Positions 43,978 through 52,991 of a DNA stretch of 64,000 bases are shown here, one piece after another (positions within the stretch are counted from its first letter, which is position 1; each line of letters opens with the position of its first letter). Below the pieces are notes generated by a model, which saw only the letters and a program-made list of their open reading frames with translations, did no database searches and was not told where the DNA came from. The DNA is from RYN-230 sp963814645. GTDB taxonomy: Bacteria; Actinomycetota; Actinomycetes; Streptosporangiales; Streptosporangiaceae. The stretch spans positions 1-64,000 of the forward strand of contig CAWFDX010000002.1 in the NCBI GenBank assembly GCA_963814645.1, read 5' to 3'. The position numbers and the translations under genes are program-made.

Positions 43978-44510
43978 ACTGCAAAGCAACCAGGAAGACG
44001 GCACTTCCCCGGCAAGGCCCTCCGTTAGACGCCCACAGACGAGCATGCCTGCATGCCAGCCAATACGGGTCTGATTTGGGTGATAGTCGGCGAGCTGCAT
44101 CGAGCTGAGCTCAGCTGGACCCCATCGGACACGATCCAAACCCTGCGTCGCGCCGACCAGACAGACTCCGAAGCTACGGACACACGTTGCCGGTGTCGCA
44201 GAGTTCTTTGCCAGCGGCCTTTCGGGCTTCGTCGGCGGACAGCTCCTCCTGGTGAGTGGCGGAGGCCTCGCGTAGCCCCGGCTCGGCCACATCATGAAGG
44301 TGAAGTGCCCAGCAACGATTTGATTGATGGGTCTTCACCGCAGGCCCGTGACCCTTGTGGTCATCAACGGTGCCGGCCGGGCATGACTGTGAAATTGCAG
44401 GTCAGGTTTTTGGTACGGACGCTGTCCGTGCCTGTCCGTGATTTCAGCTGTTCTGCGTCACTGTCGGCACGGACATATATCGGACAGGCTGGGTTATTCA
44501 CATGATCGTT
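43978..44510. other. relic of element end, no gene
   Basis: About 530 bases. Bases 44112-44190 resemble 39740-39820 at about 65-70% identity (CAGCTGGAC...GATCCAAACC type), so the homologous block is longer than the main repeats and interrupted here. A copy of the CGGACATATA-type motif lies near 44471. Confidence 0.4.
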
Positions 44511-44520
44511 GAAGAAGTTT

Positions 44521-44611
44521 GGCCAGGTCAGCGGCCATTCCGATGGGTGAGGAGAACCGGTCTGTAAAATCGTCGGCTTAGCCTATGTTGGTTCGAACCC
44601 AACACCTGCCA
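44521..44611 (+). pseudogene. tRNA-Tyr-like relic (att core), copy 2
   Basis: The same T arm GTTGG-TTCGAAC-CCAAC and acceptor ACCTGCC are present. In this copy the anticodon stem pairs at four of five places around CTGTAAA, and the acceptor pairs except at one position. The D arm does not fold. Probably a pseudo-tRNA used as attachment core. Confidence 0.6.
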
Positions 44612-44627
44612 CACAAAAACCCAGGTC

Positions 44628-44661
44628 AGAGCCCCTGACGCCGTCGTGTGTCACGGGCTCT
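44628..44661. terminator. hairpin, copy 2
   Basis: AGAGCCCCTGAC and GTCACGGGCTCT form a 12-bp stem with one mismatch. The sequence differs from the hairpin at 39964 but pairing is retained, suggesting a selected structure. Confidence 0.5.
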
Positions 44662-45031
44662 GCAGCTGGAAACGAGCGCTTCCGGAGACCGCTTGCTGCC
44701 TTCCGTGGGCCATACATGAGCCAGATCAGGGTGGCCGGTCCCGCGCCCGCGGTGCTTTATGCCGGGGCTTGGATGCGCTCTGAACTGGGGAAACGGTGAG
44801 CCGTGGCGGCGGCGCAGAGTTCTGGCCGTGGGCCCAGCCGAGTGGCAGTGGCCGCCCAGCCGTGCGCGTGTGGGCCATTCACGGACATATAGCGGACAGG
44901 ATTTGGGTGGTAGCGGCGGTTCGCCGGGCCGCTTGCTGTGCGGTGATGTGCCTGGCTACGGGCGCGGAGGGCACGAATTCCCGTGGATCTACCGATGAGC
45001 GCATGGCTCTGGTTCCGCCCTTGAGGGGCTT

Positions 45032-46288
45032 CTAGCGTCGGCCAGCCACCTCATCTAGTGGTGACATTGGCTGGGGCTGGCCGCTGGCGTCATGGCGGTG
45101 CTGGCTTTCCTGGCGGTCGTGGCGCAGGTTCGTGGTGAGGAGGGTGGGGGTGAGCCGCCATGTCAGGAAGGCGAGACCGCCGAGGGGGATGGATGGCAGG
45201 TAGGTGACGGCCCGGTACAGCAGCACTGCGGCCGTCACCTGGGCGCTGGCTGTGGGGCCGGCGCTGGCGGCCAGGAGGCCCGCCAGGCCCAGTTCGGTGA
45301 TTCCGAGGCCGCCGGGGGTAATCGGAAGGGCGGTGAGCAGGCGGATGAACGCGAACGCCGCGAGGGAAGTCTGCCAGGGGACCTGGGCCTGGGACAGGCC
45401 CGTGCCACGCAGGCACGCCAGCAGGACGAGCCACAAGGTGAGGTAGCTGACCATCGTGGCCGCGGTGATCCGCCATCCCCGGGCAGCGAGCAGGGCGCCG
45501 GCCCGATTCCGGAAGCCGGAAAGCGACTCGGCGACACTAGCGGGTGGCGGCCGGCGTACCAGCCGGCTGGCGATGGCCAGGGGGCGCTGCAGTGCCTGGC
45601 CCGCGCGGAGCGCGAAGTCGTGGCTGCGCAGGAGGAGGCCAATTCCGGTGGCCATAGCCGCGAGCACGGCCAGGCCGCCCGATGCGGCGGTGATCAGGAC
45701 CGCATCGGGCCGGGTGGCTGTGGCCATGACCAGCAGGGCGAGGACGGGCATGCCCAGGAGGGTGAAGACGTTCCAGATCCCGGTCACCAGGGTGTAGAGC
45801 ACGTAGTCGGCGATGGACAGGCCCCAGCTGGAGAGCATGGCCCAGCTGACGCCCATGGCGAGGGCGCCGCCAGCGGGCAGGGTGTTGGCCACCGCGTTGG
45901 AGCCGAGGTTGACCGCGGCTGCCTGGCGCAGCCGTATCCAGGGCAGGACCGCGCGGATCGTGATCCAGTAGGAGGCCATGCTGGCGGCGGCTGTGGTGGC
46001 GATGAGCACGGAATGGGGCCAGGTCATCGTGTGGATGCTGGCCCATACGCTGCGGTAAGAGGCGATATGCGGGATGGCGATCCCGAAGACGGCCGCGATG
46101 AGAGCGGCTGACACCGCGGTGCGCATTATGTTGCGGCCGCGCCGGGGTCGGCCTTCGATGACGGGACTAGATTCCGTGTCGGGGTGCACGGCGATCGTGG
46201 GCTCACTCGCGCGTGGCCAGGTACTCCCCGTCCGTCCGGCAACGGCAATCCCTTGGCCGGGACGCGGCGGACCCGGCTCCGAGGTCAT
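45032..46288 (-). CDS. flippase-like/LPG-synthase-type membrane protein
   Basis: A 418-residue membrane protein of the UPF0104 (lysylphosphatidylglycerol-synthase transmembrane/YbhN-like) family. Seven or eight helices are visible; the hallmarks are NLGSNAVANTLPAGGALAMG, and near the end FIRLLTALPITPGGLGITEL, with the PGGLG signature. It may move a lipid or glycolipid across the membrane. The first 54 residues are polar and start choice is uncertain (ATG 46288 used; a Met at 46126 is possible). Confidence 0.8.
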   Translation of the reverse strand: MTSEPGPPRPGQGIAVAGRTGSTWPRASEPTIAVHPDTESSPVIEGRPRRGRNIMRTAVSAALIAAVFGIAIPHIASYRSVWASIHTMTWPHSVLIATTAAASMASYWITIRAVLPWIRLRQAAAVNLGSNAVANTLPAGGALAMGVSWAMLSSWGLSIADYVLYTLVTGIWNVFTLLGMPVLALLVMATATRPDAVLITAASGGLAVLAAMATGIGLLLRSHDFALRAGQALQRPLAIASRLVRRPPPASVAESLSGFRNRAGALLAARGWRITAATMVSYLTLWLVLLACLRGTGLSQAQVPWQTSLAAFAFIRLLTALPITPGGLGITELGLAGLLAASAGPTASAQVTAAVLLYRAVTYLPSIPLGGLAFLTWRLTPTLLTTNLRHDRQESQHRHDASGQPQPMSPLDEVAGRR

Positions 46289-46804
46289 GTAAGGGCGAGG
46301 AGGATGGGGCTTCCGGCATCCGCGACGTCAAGCTTCCCGCGCAACGCCACGGCAACGTGACCGCCGCATAGGCGGGTACTCAGATCCACACTGAACATGG
46401 TGGGCGCCTTCCTGCAACAGCAGCAAGGCGGGGGCTTGACCCAGCGGCTAGTTCACCGATCTTTCACGATGGACACTACGCCGGATGCGCGCCCCTGTCC
46501 GGTCTGGTACTGCGACGGGTGCGCCCAGAAAGCAGGAGGTGATCGTCCAGCGTCAGGACCTGGTCGGAAGCTCGTCGTCGCCTGCCGGTGGAAGTCCGGT
46601 CCGGGTAGTCGCCAAGGAGCCCGACGGCTCGAATGGCGCATCCCGTGCCGGGCATCGCGGTTCATCCGCCACCCGACGCGGGAGCCGGAGACGGCAGCCC
46701 AGCCCAGGATCCCGGCATCGTCGGCTAGTGCCGTGAACCAAGATCGCCTGCGGTCTCGGGAACGGGCGTTACCGCCGAAGGGGCCGCGTCCGGCCTGGCG
46801 CTGA
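46289..46804. other. no gene recognised
   Basis: About 515 bases. A + strand frame near 46468 has CPVWYCDGCAQKAGG, zinc-finger-like, but no supporting start or conservation that I can see. Confidence 0.3.
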
Positions 46805-47218
46805 TCACACCGTGCTGGCTGGTATGGCCTTCCTGGCTGGGTGTTCGTGCGGGGCGTCGGTCTCGGGATAGGAGCTGATGGTCACGATAGTGTCCCGGAT
46901 ATCCCGGATGGCCTGGTCCAGCTCGTCCACGGCGTGGCCAATCTTGTCGCTCGCGGGGTGATCGCCCATCAGTCCCAGCGCTGCCTGGAGGTCCAGGCCT
47001 GCGGTGAACAGCCGGCGGACGACGACGTCGTTCAGGCCCAGGGCGATCCGCTCGTGATCTTCGAGCAGATCCAGGATGGCCTTGGCTGGGCTGGCGGCGT
47101 TGCCGTCCTCGAGCGCTTGCGGGTTGCCCGGAGGGGGACCTCGGGTCGGCTGTACCGGAGGCACAGCCTGTGCCGGTGTTGCGGTCGCTGCGGAAACAAC
47201 ACCTGGTATCCGGTACAT
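46805..47218 (-). CDS. HisKA_3-like dimerisation-domain protein without catalytic His
   Basis: A 137-residue protein. Residues about 48-115 look like the dimerisation/phosphoacceptor domain of DevS/NarL-type kinases: LLEDHERIALGLNDVVVRRL, FTAGLDLQAALGLM, AVDELDQAIRDIRDTI. Where kinases have LHD with the phosphorylated His, this has LND, so Asn replaces His. No ATPase domain follows. ATG 47218 has GAGGAG before it. It might act as a dominant partner for a full kinase, or be a shortened relic. Confidence 0.65.
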   Translation of the reverse strand: MYRIPGVVSAATATPAQAVPPVQPTRGPPPGNPQALEDGNAASPAKAILDLLEDHERIALGLNDVVVRRLFTAGLDLQAALGLMGDHPASDKIGHAVDELDQAIRDIRDTIVTISSYPETDAPHEHPARKAIPASTV

Positions 47219-47821
47219 CGCGGCGGCTCCTCGTCCTTGCATGGCCAGGCTGGGCCGTGCCGCCAGGGTCCGGAGCGACGGGCGCACCTGCACCCGCATC
47301 GGCCCGATGCAGGGCGGTATTAGATCTTGCTCCAGGAGCAGCTTACGCGGGTGCCTCGTCGCCCGGTAGCCTGCCGCGCGCCCATGAAGCGATGCCGGTC
47401 AGAGACGACGTCGGGCACGGCCCGGCCGAGATCACGTCCGGGTCGGTCATGGGTTTCGCCGCTTCCAGTGCTGGGCTGCTTTTGGCTGCCGGGACGCCCT
47501 TCGTGCAGAACCCTCCGCCGCGGCCACTACGACATCGCTACCGAGGTCCCCAGCCGTCACAGGCTCCGTGTGGCACTCGACGACCTCGCGGCCGCCATCT
47601 GAACCCAGCAGAGCATCCGGATCATGTTCCGATGCTGTTCAGGGAAGGCGCAACGCAACAGTGCCGCCCTGTCTGCGGACAAGCCCTAGTCGTCTTCACC
47701 TACGAGTAACTCATCGCGGCTACATGACCGGATGTTCTGAGGCTGGCCTATGGGAGGATGCGACGACCGGTGAGCTGTCCGCGCCCGGTTCTGAATTTGG
47801 CCGAGAAGGACCGGCCAGATC
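47219..47821. other. no confident gene
   Basis: About 600 bases. A + strand segment ending RRGHYDIATEVPSRHRLRVA at about 47510-47600 looks coding but lacks a start and a recognisable family. Confidence 0.3.
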
Positions 47822-48300
47822 ATGATCGCTCTCGGCAGCAACGTGCACATCTTCGCGCGCCCGCACCGGCGCGAGGAACTGGCCCGATGTTTTGAGACCG
47901 TCGCTGGCGGCAGCCCAGTGCGAACGGTCGAGTTCCCAGGCATCGACCAGCCGATGCTCATTGCCAGCTTCCCGGTGGCGGGCACCTCAGCATCGAGTTC
48001 ACCGACAACGCACCGGATGATGATCAGCCTCGTCTCGGCGCCTGGCTTGAGCTGCGCGCCGACGACCCACCTGCCGTGCTTCGGGCAGCGCTGGACGCAG
48101 GTCTTATCCAGGTCAAGCATCCGGGTCATCCGTACTATTTCATGATCCCCGGAGGCCAGGTGTTCACCATTGCGCCGACGAGCAGCACTGCGCCTGCCTG
48201 GAGGCGTCCGCTTTCATGGATAAAGAAAAAGACGGATCAGATCTCTATTCAGCAACCAAACCGCCAGCTAAATGGCTCAAGGCCATCGTTCAGATGCTAA
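47822..48300 (+). pseudogene. VOC/glyoxalase-like protein, one-base deletion
   Basis: If one G is restored near 47972 the reading frame gives a glyoxalase-fold protein: ALGSNVHIFARPHRREELAR, FPGIDQPMLIASFP, GGGHLSIEFTDNAPDDDQPR, LGAWLELRADDPPAVLRAAL, then VKHPGHPYYFMIPGGQVFTI. The histidine/glutamate metal positions are plausible (HIF, HLSIEF, FTI). The end overlaps the next gene. Single-base break only, so recently lost or mis-sequenced. Confidence 0.7.
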
Positions 48301-48524
48301 TTGGCGTGGGAACATTGACCACTCTAGTGGTGCTGGTCTGGATATCACATCTAAGGTCCGTTGGAATTGGCGCGCTCGCTCTTCGCATTGTTGGCACCGG
48401 ACTGGCGCTATCGGCCGTCGTCGAGTTGACCTACACTCTTTTCACCGATGGCCCAGATGAAGCGCTTGATCCGCTCACTCTGGGTCCTCGGGCCCGGCGC
48501 CCGGAGTGCTCCGCGCTGAGCTGA
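48216..48524 (+). CDS. small two-helix membrane protein
   Basis: A 102-residue protein: a lysine-rich start (MDKEKDG), then two predicted membrane helices (IVQMLIGVGTLTTLVVLVWI; LRIVGTGLALSAVVELTYTL) and a short acidic tail. Its GC is lower than its surroundings, especially near the start, suggesting a separate origin. No family is recognised. It overlaps the end of the VOC frame. Confidence 0.5.
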   Translation: MDKEKDGSDLYSATKPPAKWLKAIVQMLIGVGTLTTLVVLVWISHLRSVGIGALALRIVGTGLALSAVVELTYTLFTDGPDEALDPLTLGPRARRPECSALS

Positions 48525-48806
48525 CCGCCCCACCGAGGCCTTGTTGATCAGCACGGATCGCGGCATGAGAACGCCCGAAAGCCGCTGTAACCGCTGATGC
48601 GCGCAGAGTAATCCAAGGTCGGCCCGGCGGGGTAATCAGCACAAAGAAAGAATTTCTGGCAGGTACTCAATCGCCCGCGCTCCCATGGACTGCGCGCAGG
48701 ATATCGCCTATTCGGAGGAACCTTGCCGGTACAAGAAACGGAACATCTGGTGTAGGGTCGGTCCGGCCACGCTACAGCAGCTGGCTACAAGACACGGGGG
48801 GGAACC

Positions 48807-49070
48807 ATGCCGACCATAATTGCCCACCACGATGTGAAGGACAAGGATCACTGGCTTGCCTCGCCGAAGCGCGAAGAGGTCTTCGGGCCGCTCGGGGTTA
48901 CCAACATCCGCACCTTCGTCAACCCGGAAAACCCGGCCCAGGTGGCCGTGCTTATGGATGTCGCCGACATGGATGCTCTCATGGCTGCGATGTTGACCGA
49001 GCCGATGGCCGAAGCGATGGCGCATGACGGCGTGCTGCCCGAAACCCTGGTGATCCTCGTCGAGGCGTAG
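48807..49070 (+). CDS. small conserved stress-type protein (unknown function)
   Basis: An 87-residue protein starting TIIAHHDVKDKDHWLASPKR, with NIRTFVNPENPAQVAVLMDV and a C-terminal LPETLVILVEA strand. Spacing of strands suggests a dimeric alpha/beta barrel like antibiotic-biosynthesis monooxygenases. GGGGGGAACC is before the ATG. I recognise similar proteins only as hypothetical. Confidence 0.6.
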   Translation: MPTIIAHHDVKDKDHWLASPKREEVFGPLGVTNIRTFVNPENPAQVAVLMDVADMDALMAAMLTEPMAEAMAHDGVLPETLVILVEA

Positions 49071-49245
49071 TTCCTCTCTCAGCGTAGAAGCGAATAGTTC
49101 GCCGACCTCGGAGCAGCCGCAGGGCATGGATGCCGCCCCGCAGGCTGCGAGTTAGTGACCGCAGAGACGGCCACGGCTGACGGGGCTTTCAGGGATCTTC
49201 CTGACTGGCGGCCTCCTTCGGGACAGCGCGGTACAGGCATTCTGG

Positions 49246-49491
49246 ATGAGAGCGCCATCGATCAGCTGGACCGAACAGGGCGTAAAGAATTTCCGTGACA
49301 CCACTCAGCGAGCTGAGGACTTTTCCAAGCTCGTCGAAAGCTCCGGTGGCCAGGTCCGGGAACTGGGTAGACCGTCGGACGGCATGACCTCGTCTGCATT
49401 GCAGAATTCCCGATCGCGCAGCGGCTCAAAGGCATGCTCAACCGCCTGCTTCTCGTTATCGGGCGGCACTGCCCCGGCCTCCGGCTCGGCT
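49246..49491 (+). pseudogene. GYD-domain protein relic
   Basis: SWTEQGVKNFRDTTQRAEDF and KLVESSGGQVRE, then after a frameshift HDLVCIAEFP, match a GYD-domain protein, which normally starts YLVLIHWTEQG and has GRHDLV. Its first residues are missing and the end joins an unrelated minus-strand gene. Part of it is repeated beyond the IS because of the target duplication. Confidence 0.6.
49334..49491. repeat. 158-bp target duplication, left copy (IS copy 2)
   Basis: Repeated exactly at 51261-51418, directly abutting the other end of the IS. Confidence 0.95.
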
Positions 49492-51260
49492 CCTGAGTTT
49501 GGTCACCGGCCTGCGGAGCGATTATCAACGGCGCGCTGACCTGGGGTGATGGGTGCGGCAGAGGCGTTTCTGAGGCACTAGCTGGTGCCCTACGGTTGGC
49601 CCGTGGCGTGGATTCGGCGGGTGCGGACGTCCTCAGGGGCGACGGCGGTGCAGATCGCTGAGTCGGCTGGTGGCCGCCGGCGGATTATCGCGCATGTCGG
49701 CTCGGCGCATACCGAGGCTGAGCTCGGGTTGCTGGTCGAGCGGGCCCGGGCGCTGCTGCGGGATCCGGGACAGGGCGAGTTCGAGCTGGGGATCGAGCCG
49801 GTGGCGGCGAAGACGCCGCTGCTTGCCCCGGCTGGTGGTGACACGCTCTTCGGTGACCCGGTCACCATGACACGCAAGCGCGTGACGGCCGCCGCCCCGC
49901 GGGTGATCTCGACCTCGTCGCGGGTGCTGTATGACGTTCTGGCCGGGGTGTTCACCTCCCTCGGGTTCGACGCGCTGGGAGACGACGTGTTCCGGGACCT
50001 GGTTATTGCCAGGATCGTGGAGCCGACCTCGATTCTGGACACAGGGCGGGTGCTGACCGATCTGGGCCGCAGGCCGGTGAGCGAGAAGACGATGCGCCGC
50101 ACTCTGGACCGCTGCGGCAAGGACGGCTACCGTGACCAGCTCGCCGCGCTGTGCTTCGCCCGCGCGCGGGCCGGCGGCGATGTCTCCTTGTGCCTCTACG
50201 ACGTGACGACGTTGTATTTCGAGGCGGAGAAGGAGGACGACCTGCGCAAGGTCGGGTACTCCAAGGAGCGGCGGGTTGACCCGCAGGTCGTGGTCGGGCT
50301 GCTGGTTGACCGGCACGGCTTCCCGCTGGAGATCGGCTGCTTCGAAGGGTCCAGGGCCGAGACGCTGACGCTGCTGCCGGTCATCCGCCAGTTCCAGGCC
50401 CGGCACGGCATGGAGGGCATGGTCGTGGTCGCCGACGCGGGCATGCTGTCGGCGGCTAACCTGCGCGAGCTGGACGAGGCCGGGCTCGGGTTCATCGTCG
50501 GCTCCCGCACGACGAAGGCGCCGGTTGACCTGGAGTCCCACTTCCGGTGGCATGGCGACGCTTTCACCGACGGGCAGGTCATCGACACCCTCACCCCGCG
50601 CGCCGGCAAGAACACCGAGAACAACGTCGCGCTGAGGGCCGAGCCCGTCTGGAACCGTAACAGCCATTCGTCGTCGTGGCGGGCGGTGTGGGCGTACTCC
50701 GCCAAGCGCGCCGCCCGTGACAACAAGACCCTCAACGCTCAGGAGAACCGCGCCCGCGCCGTCGTGGACGGGGACAAGACAGCACGCACACCCAGATTCG
50801 TGACGATCAAGGGCGACGCCCGGACCCTGGACGAAGCCTCGCTCGCGCGGGCTCGCAGACTTGTCGGCCTCAAGGGCTACGTCACCAACATCCCCGCCAC
50901 CGTGATGACCCCAGACCAGGTGATCGGCTCCTACCACGACCTGTGGCACGTGGAAGCAGTCCTTCCGGATGACTAAGACCGACCTCGCCGCCCGGCCCAT
51001 GTTCGTGCGCACCAAAGACGCGATCGAAGCGCACCTGACCATCGTGTTCACCGCCCTCGCCGTGGCACGCACCGTGCAGCACCGCTCGGGCCTGGCCGTG
51101 CGCAACGTGGTCCGGCAACTCCGGCCCCTGCGCTCAGCGACCATCGCGATCAACGGCGCGACACAGACGTTCCCGCCCGCCATCGATCCCGATAAACAGG
51201 AACTTCTGGACACGCTCATCACCGGAGATTCAAGGCACTAACGAAAAGACCAAACTCAGG
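49492..51260 (+). mobile_element. IS1634-family insertion sequence, copy 2 (1769 bp)
   Basis: Same inverted repeats as copy 1 (CCTGAGTTTGGTC and complement). Compared by eye, it differs from copy 1 by one base less in a G run and by four substitutions, all in GTCGAC-like hexamers. Copies 1 and 2 are in direct orientation 44.5 kb apart, so recombination between them would delete the window's centre. Confidence 0.95.
49603..51241 (+). pseudogene. IS1634-type DDE transposase, copy 2 (one frame break)
   Basis: Here the N-terminal region is open (VAWIRRVRTSSGATAVQIAE then RRRIIAHVGSAHTE), giving the natural start near GTG 49603. Catalytic residues are as in copy 1. The frame break just after the catalytic Glu is shared: GAA GCA GTC ends the main frame at 50976, while RMTKTDLAARP and the C-terminus are in the next frame. 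Since both copies share it and are nearly identical, the element seems to have moved with this break present, or been complemented. Confidence 0.85.
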
Positions 51261-51418
51261 TCGAAAGCTCCGGTGGCCAGGTCCGGGAACTGGGTAGACC
51301 GTCGGACGGCATGACCTCGTCTGCATTGCAGAATTCCCGATCGCGCAGCGGCTCAAAGGCATGCTCAACCGCCTGCTTCTCGTTATCGGGCGGCACTGCC
51401 CCGGCCTCCGGCTCGGCT
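51261..51418. repeat. 158-bp target duplication, right copy (IS copy 2)
   Basis: Identical to 49334-49491. Confidence 0.95.
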
Positions 51419-51768
51419 GCGACGTGGGCACCGACAGGCTCAGGTGTGCCTGCGGACGGATCGCTGCCACGGCCGGCGCGCAGTGCCGCGAGCAGGCTGC
51501 CCGCCGCCAGGGCATTGCTGAGATAAGGACTGCGCAGCAGAAGCAACAATGCGTTAGCGGAATCGGCCAGGCTACGAAATATCAAGGGCAGATCCGCGGC
51601 GAAAGCACCCGGCCCGAAGGCCCCGGGCTGCACGCGAGGACGCGGCACCAGAGCCTTGCGCGCCTGCCCGCCTGCGGCATACGCCGCGCCCACCTCGGCC
51701 GCGAAATCTGCCTCTGTGGGAACTAACCTCTGCGCAATGCGCTGCGCCCATCGCTGAACGACATCCAC
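51261..51768 (-). pseudogene. conserved actinobacterial protein, 3' end lost
   Basis: From GTG 51768 the minus strand encodes VVQRWAQRIAQRLVPTEADF, AAEVGAAYAAGG, AFAADLPLIFRSLADSANAL and YLSNALAAGSLLAALRAGR, resembling a conserved actinobacterial protein of unknown function. After EPLRDR the sequence switches to antisense GYD-gene sequence, so the natural C-terminus was lost before the IS inserted. Confidence 0.5.
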
Positions 51769-51932
51769 GAGCCGACCTTTCCCCCGGGAAGAGCCGCTGA
51801 TCCCGGTGCCAAGCATGGACCGGGTCTCCCTGTACCTTGTCCTGATGCGATGAAGGAGCGGAGCCTCCCGCTCCCTGGCGGATGCTGGAAGTTGCAAAGC
51901 ATCCGTCTCCACCAGGCATAGGGAGGCCCCCA

Positions 51933-52991
51933 ATGGAGCAAGCGTATGACGGCCGGCAGGTCGTGGGCATGGACCTGCACCGGCGCCGCAGCGTGCTGGT
52001 GCGGATGACCGGGGACGGCCGGCGGCTCGGGATGGCCAGGATCACCAACAGCCCGCAGGAACTCCGGAAGGAGATCGCCCGGGCCGGCAAGCACCCGAAA
52101 GTCGTCCTGGAGGCCACGTACGGGTGGTACTGGGCGGCGGACACTCTGGCGGAGGCGGGCGCGGAGGTTCACCTGGCGCATCCGCTGGGGGTGAAGGCGT
52201 TCAGCTACCGCCGGGTCAAGAACGACGAGCGGGACTCAGCGGACCTTGCTGACCTGCTGCGGATGGGCCGGCTGCCGGAGGCGTGGATCGCCCCGCACGA
52301 GGTCCGGGAGCTGAGGGAGCTGACGCGGTACAGGATCAAGCTGGTGCGCCTGCGGACCAGCTGCAAGGATCAGGTCCACGGCGTGCTGGCCAAGCTCGGC
52401 GTCCCGGTGACCTGCTCCGATATCTTCGGCAAGGCCGGGTCGGCGTGGCTGGACGGGCTGCGGCTGCCGCAGCCGTATGCGGGAAAGGTGACCTCGCTGC
52501 GGCACCTGGCCGGCGAGCTGTCCACCGAGATCACCATGCTGTCGGAGGTGATCGCCAGCCTGCTCGCCGGGGACCGCGGCTACCAGGTGATCCAGCAGCT
52601 GCCCGGCATCGGCCCGGTGCTGGCCGCGGTGATCACCGCCGAGATCGGCGACGTCACCCGGTTCAAGAACGCGGCACAGCTGTGCTCCTGGGCCGGGCTC
52701 ACCCCGCGTCACCGTGAGTCCGACGCCAAGGTCGCCCGCGGTCATGTCACCAAGCAGGGCTCGCGGCTGCTGCGCTGGGCGCTCATCGAGGCCATCCAGC
52801 GCATCCCCCGCGACAGCGTGATCGGCACCGTCAAGGACGCCATCATCGCCCGCCGCGGGAAGGAAGCCCGCAACATCGCCAAGGTCGCCGCCGCCCGGCG
52901 GCTGCTCACCCTGGTCTTCTACGGGATGCGCGACGGGCAGATCCGCTGCCTGTCCCGCCCACCCGCCACCCAGACGGCGCAAGCCGCGTGA
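51933..52991 (+). CDS. IS110-family transposase
   Basis: A 352-residue IS110 transposase: VVGMDLHRRRSVLVRMTGDG, VVLEATYGWYW and NDERDSADLADLLRMG as the DEDD acidic motifs, then LPGIGPVLAAVITAEIGD, CSWAGLTPRHRESD and HVTKQGSRLLRWAL. ATG 51933 has GGGAGG upstream. A fourth, distinct IS110 in this window. Intact. Confidence 0.9.
   Translation: MEQAYDGRQVVGMDLHRRRSVLVRMTGDGRRLGMARITNSPQELRKEIARAGKHPKVVLEATYGWYWAADTLAEAGAEVHLAHPLGVKAFSYRRVKNDERDSADLADLLRMGRLPEAWIAPHEVRELRELTRYRIKLVRLRTSCKDQVHGVLAKLGVPVTCSDIFGKAGSAWLDGLRLPQPYAGKVTSLRHLAGELSTEITMLSEVIASLLAGDRGYQVIQQLPGIGPVLAAVITAEIGDVTRFKNAAQLCSWAGLTPRHRESDAKVARGHVTKQGSRLLRWALIEAIQRIPRDSVIGTVKDAIIARRGKEARNIAKVAAARRLLTLVFYGMRDGQIRCLSRPPATQTAQAA

Larger units (their letters stand above)
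44511..44975 (+). repeat. att-proximal direct repeat, copy 2
   Basis: Homologous to 39848-40315. It ends abruptly at GGGCACGA, where the integrase relic of this copy is cut after its last codons. The two repeats bracket the MMPL/TetR segment. Confidence 0.75.

Noticed and set aside
39859..44611. Two functional tRNA-Tyr genes
   Set aside because: T arm and acceptor are good, but the D arm does not fold and acceptor or anticodon pairing is broken in each copy, so they are called relics.
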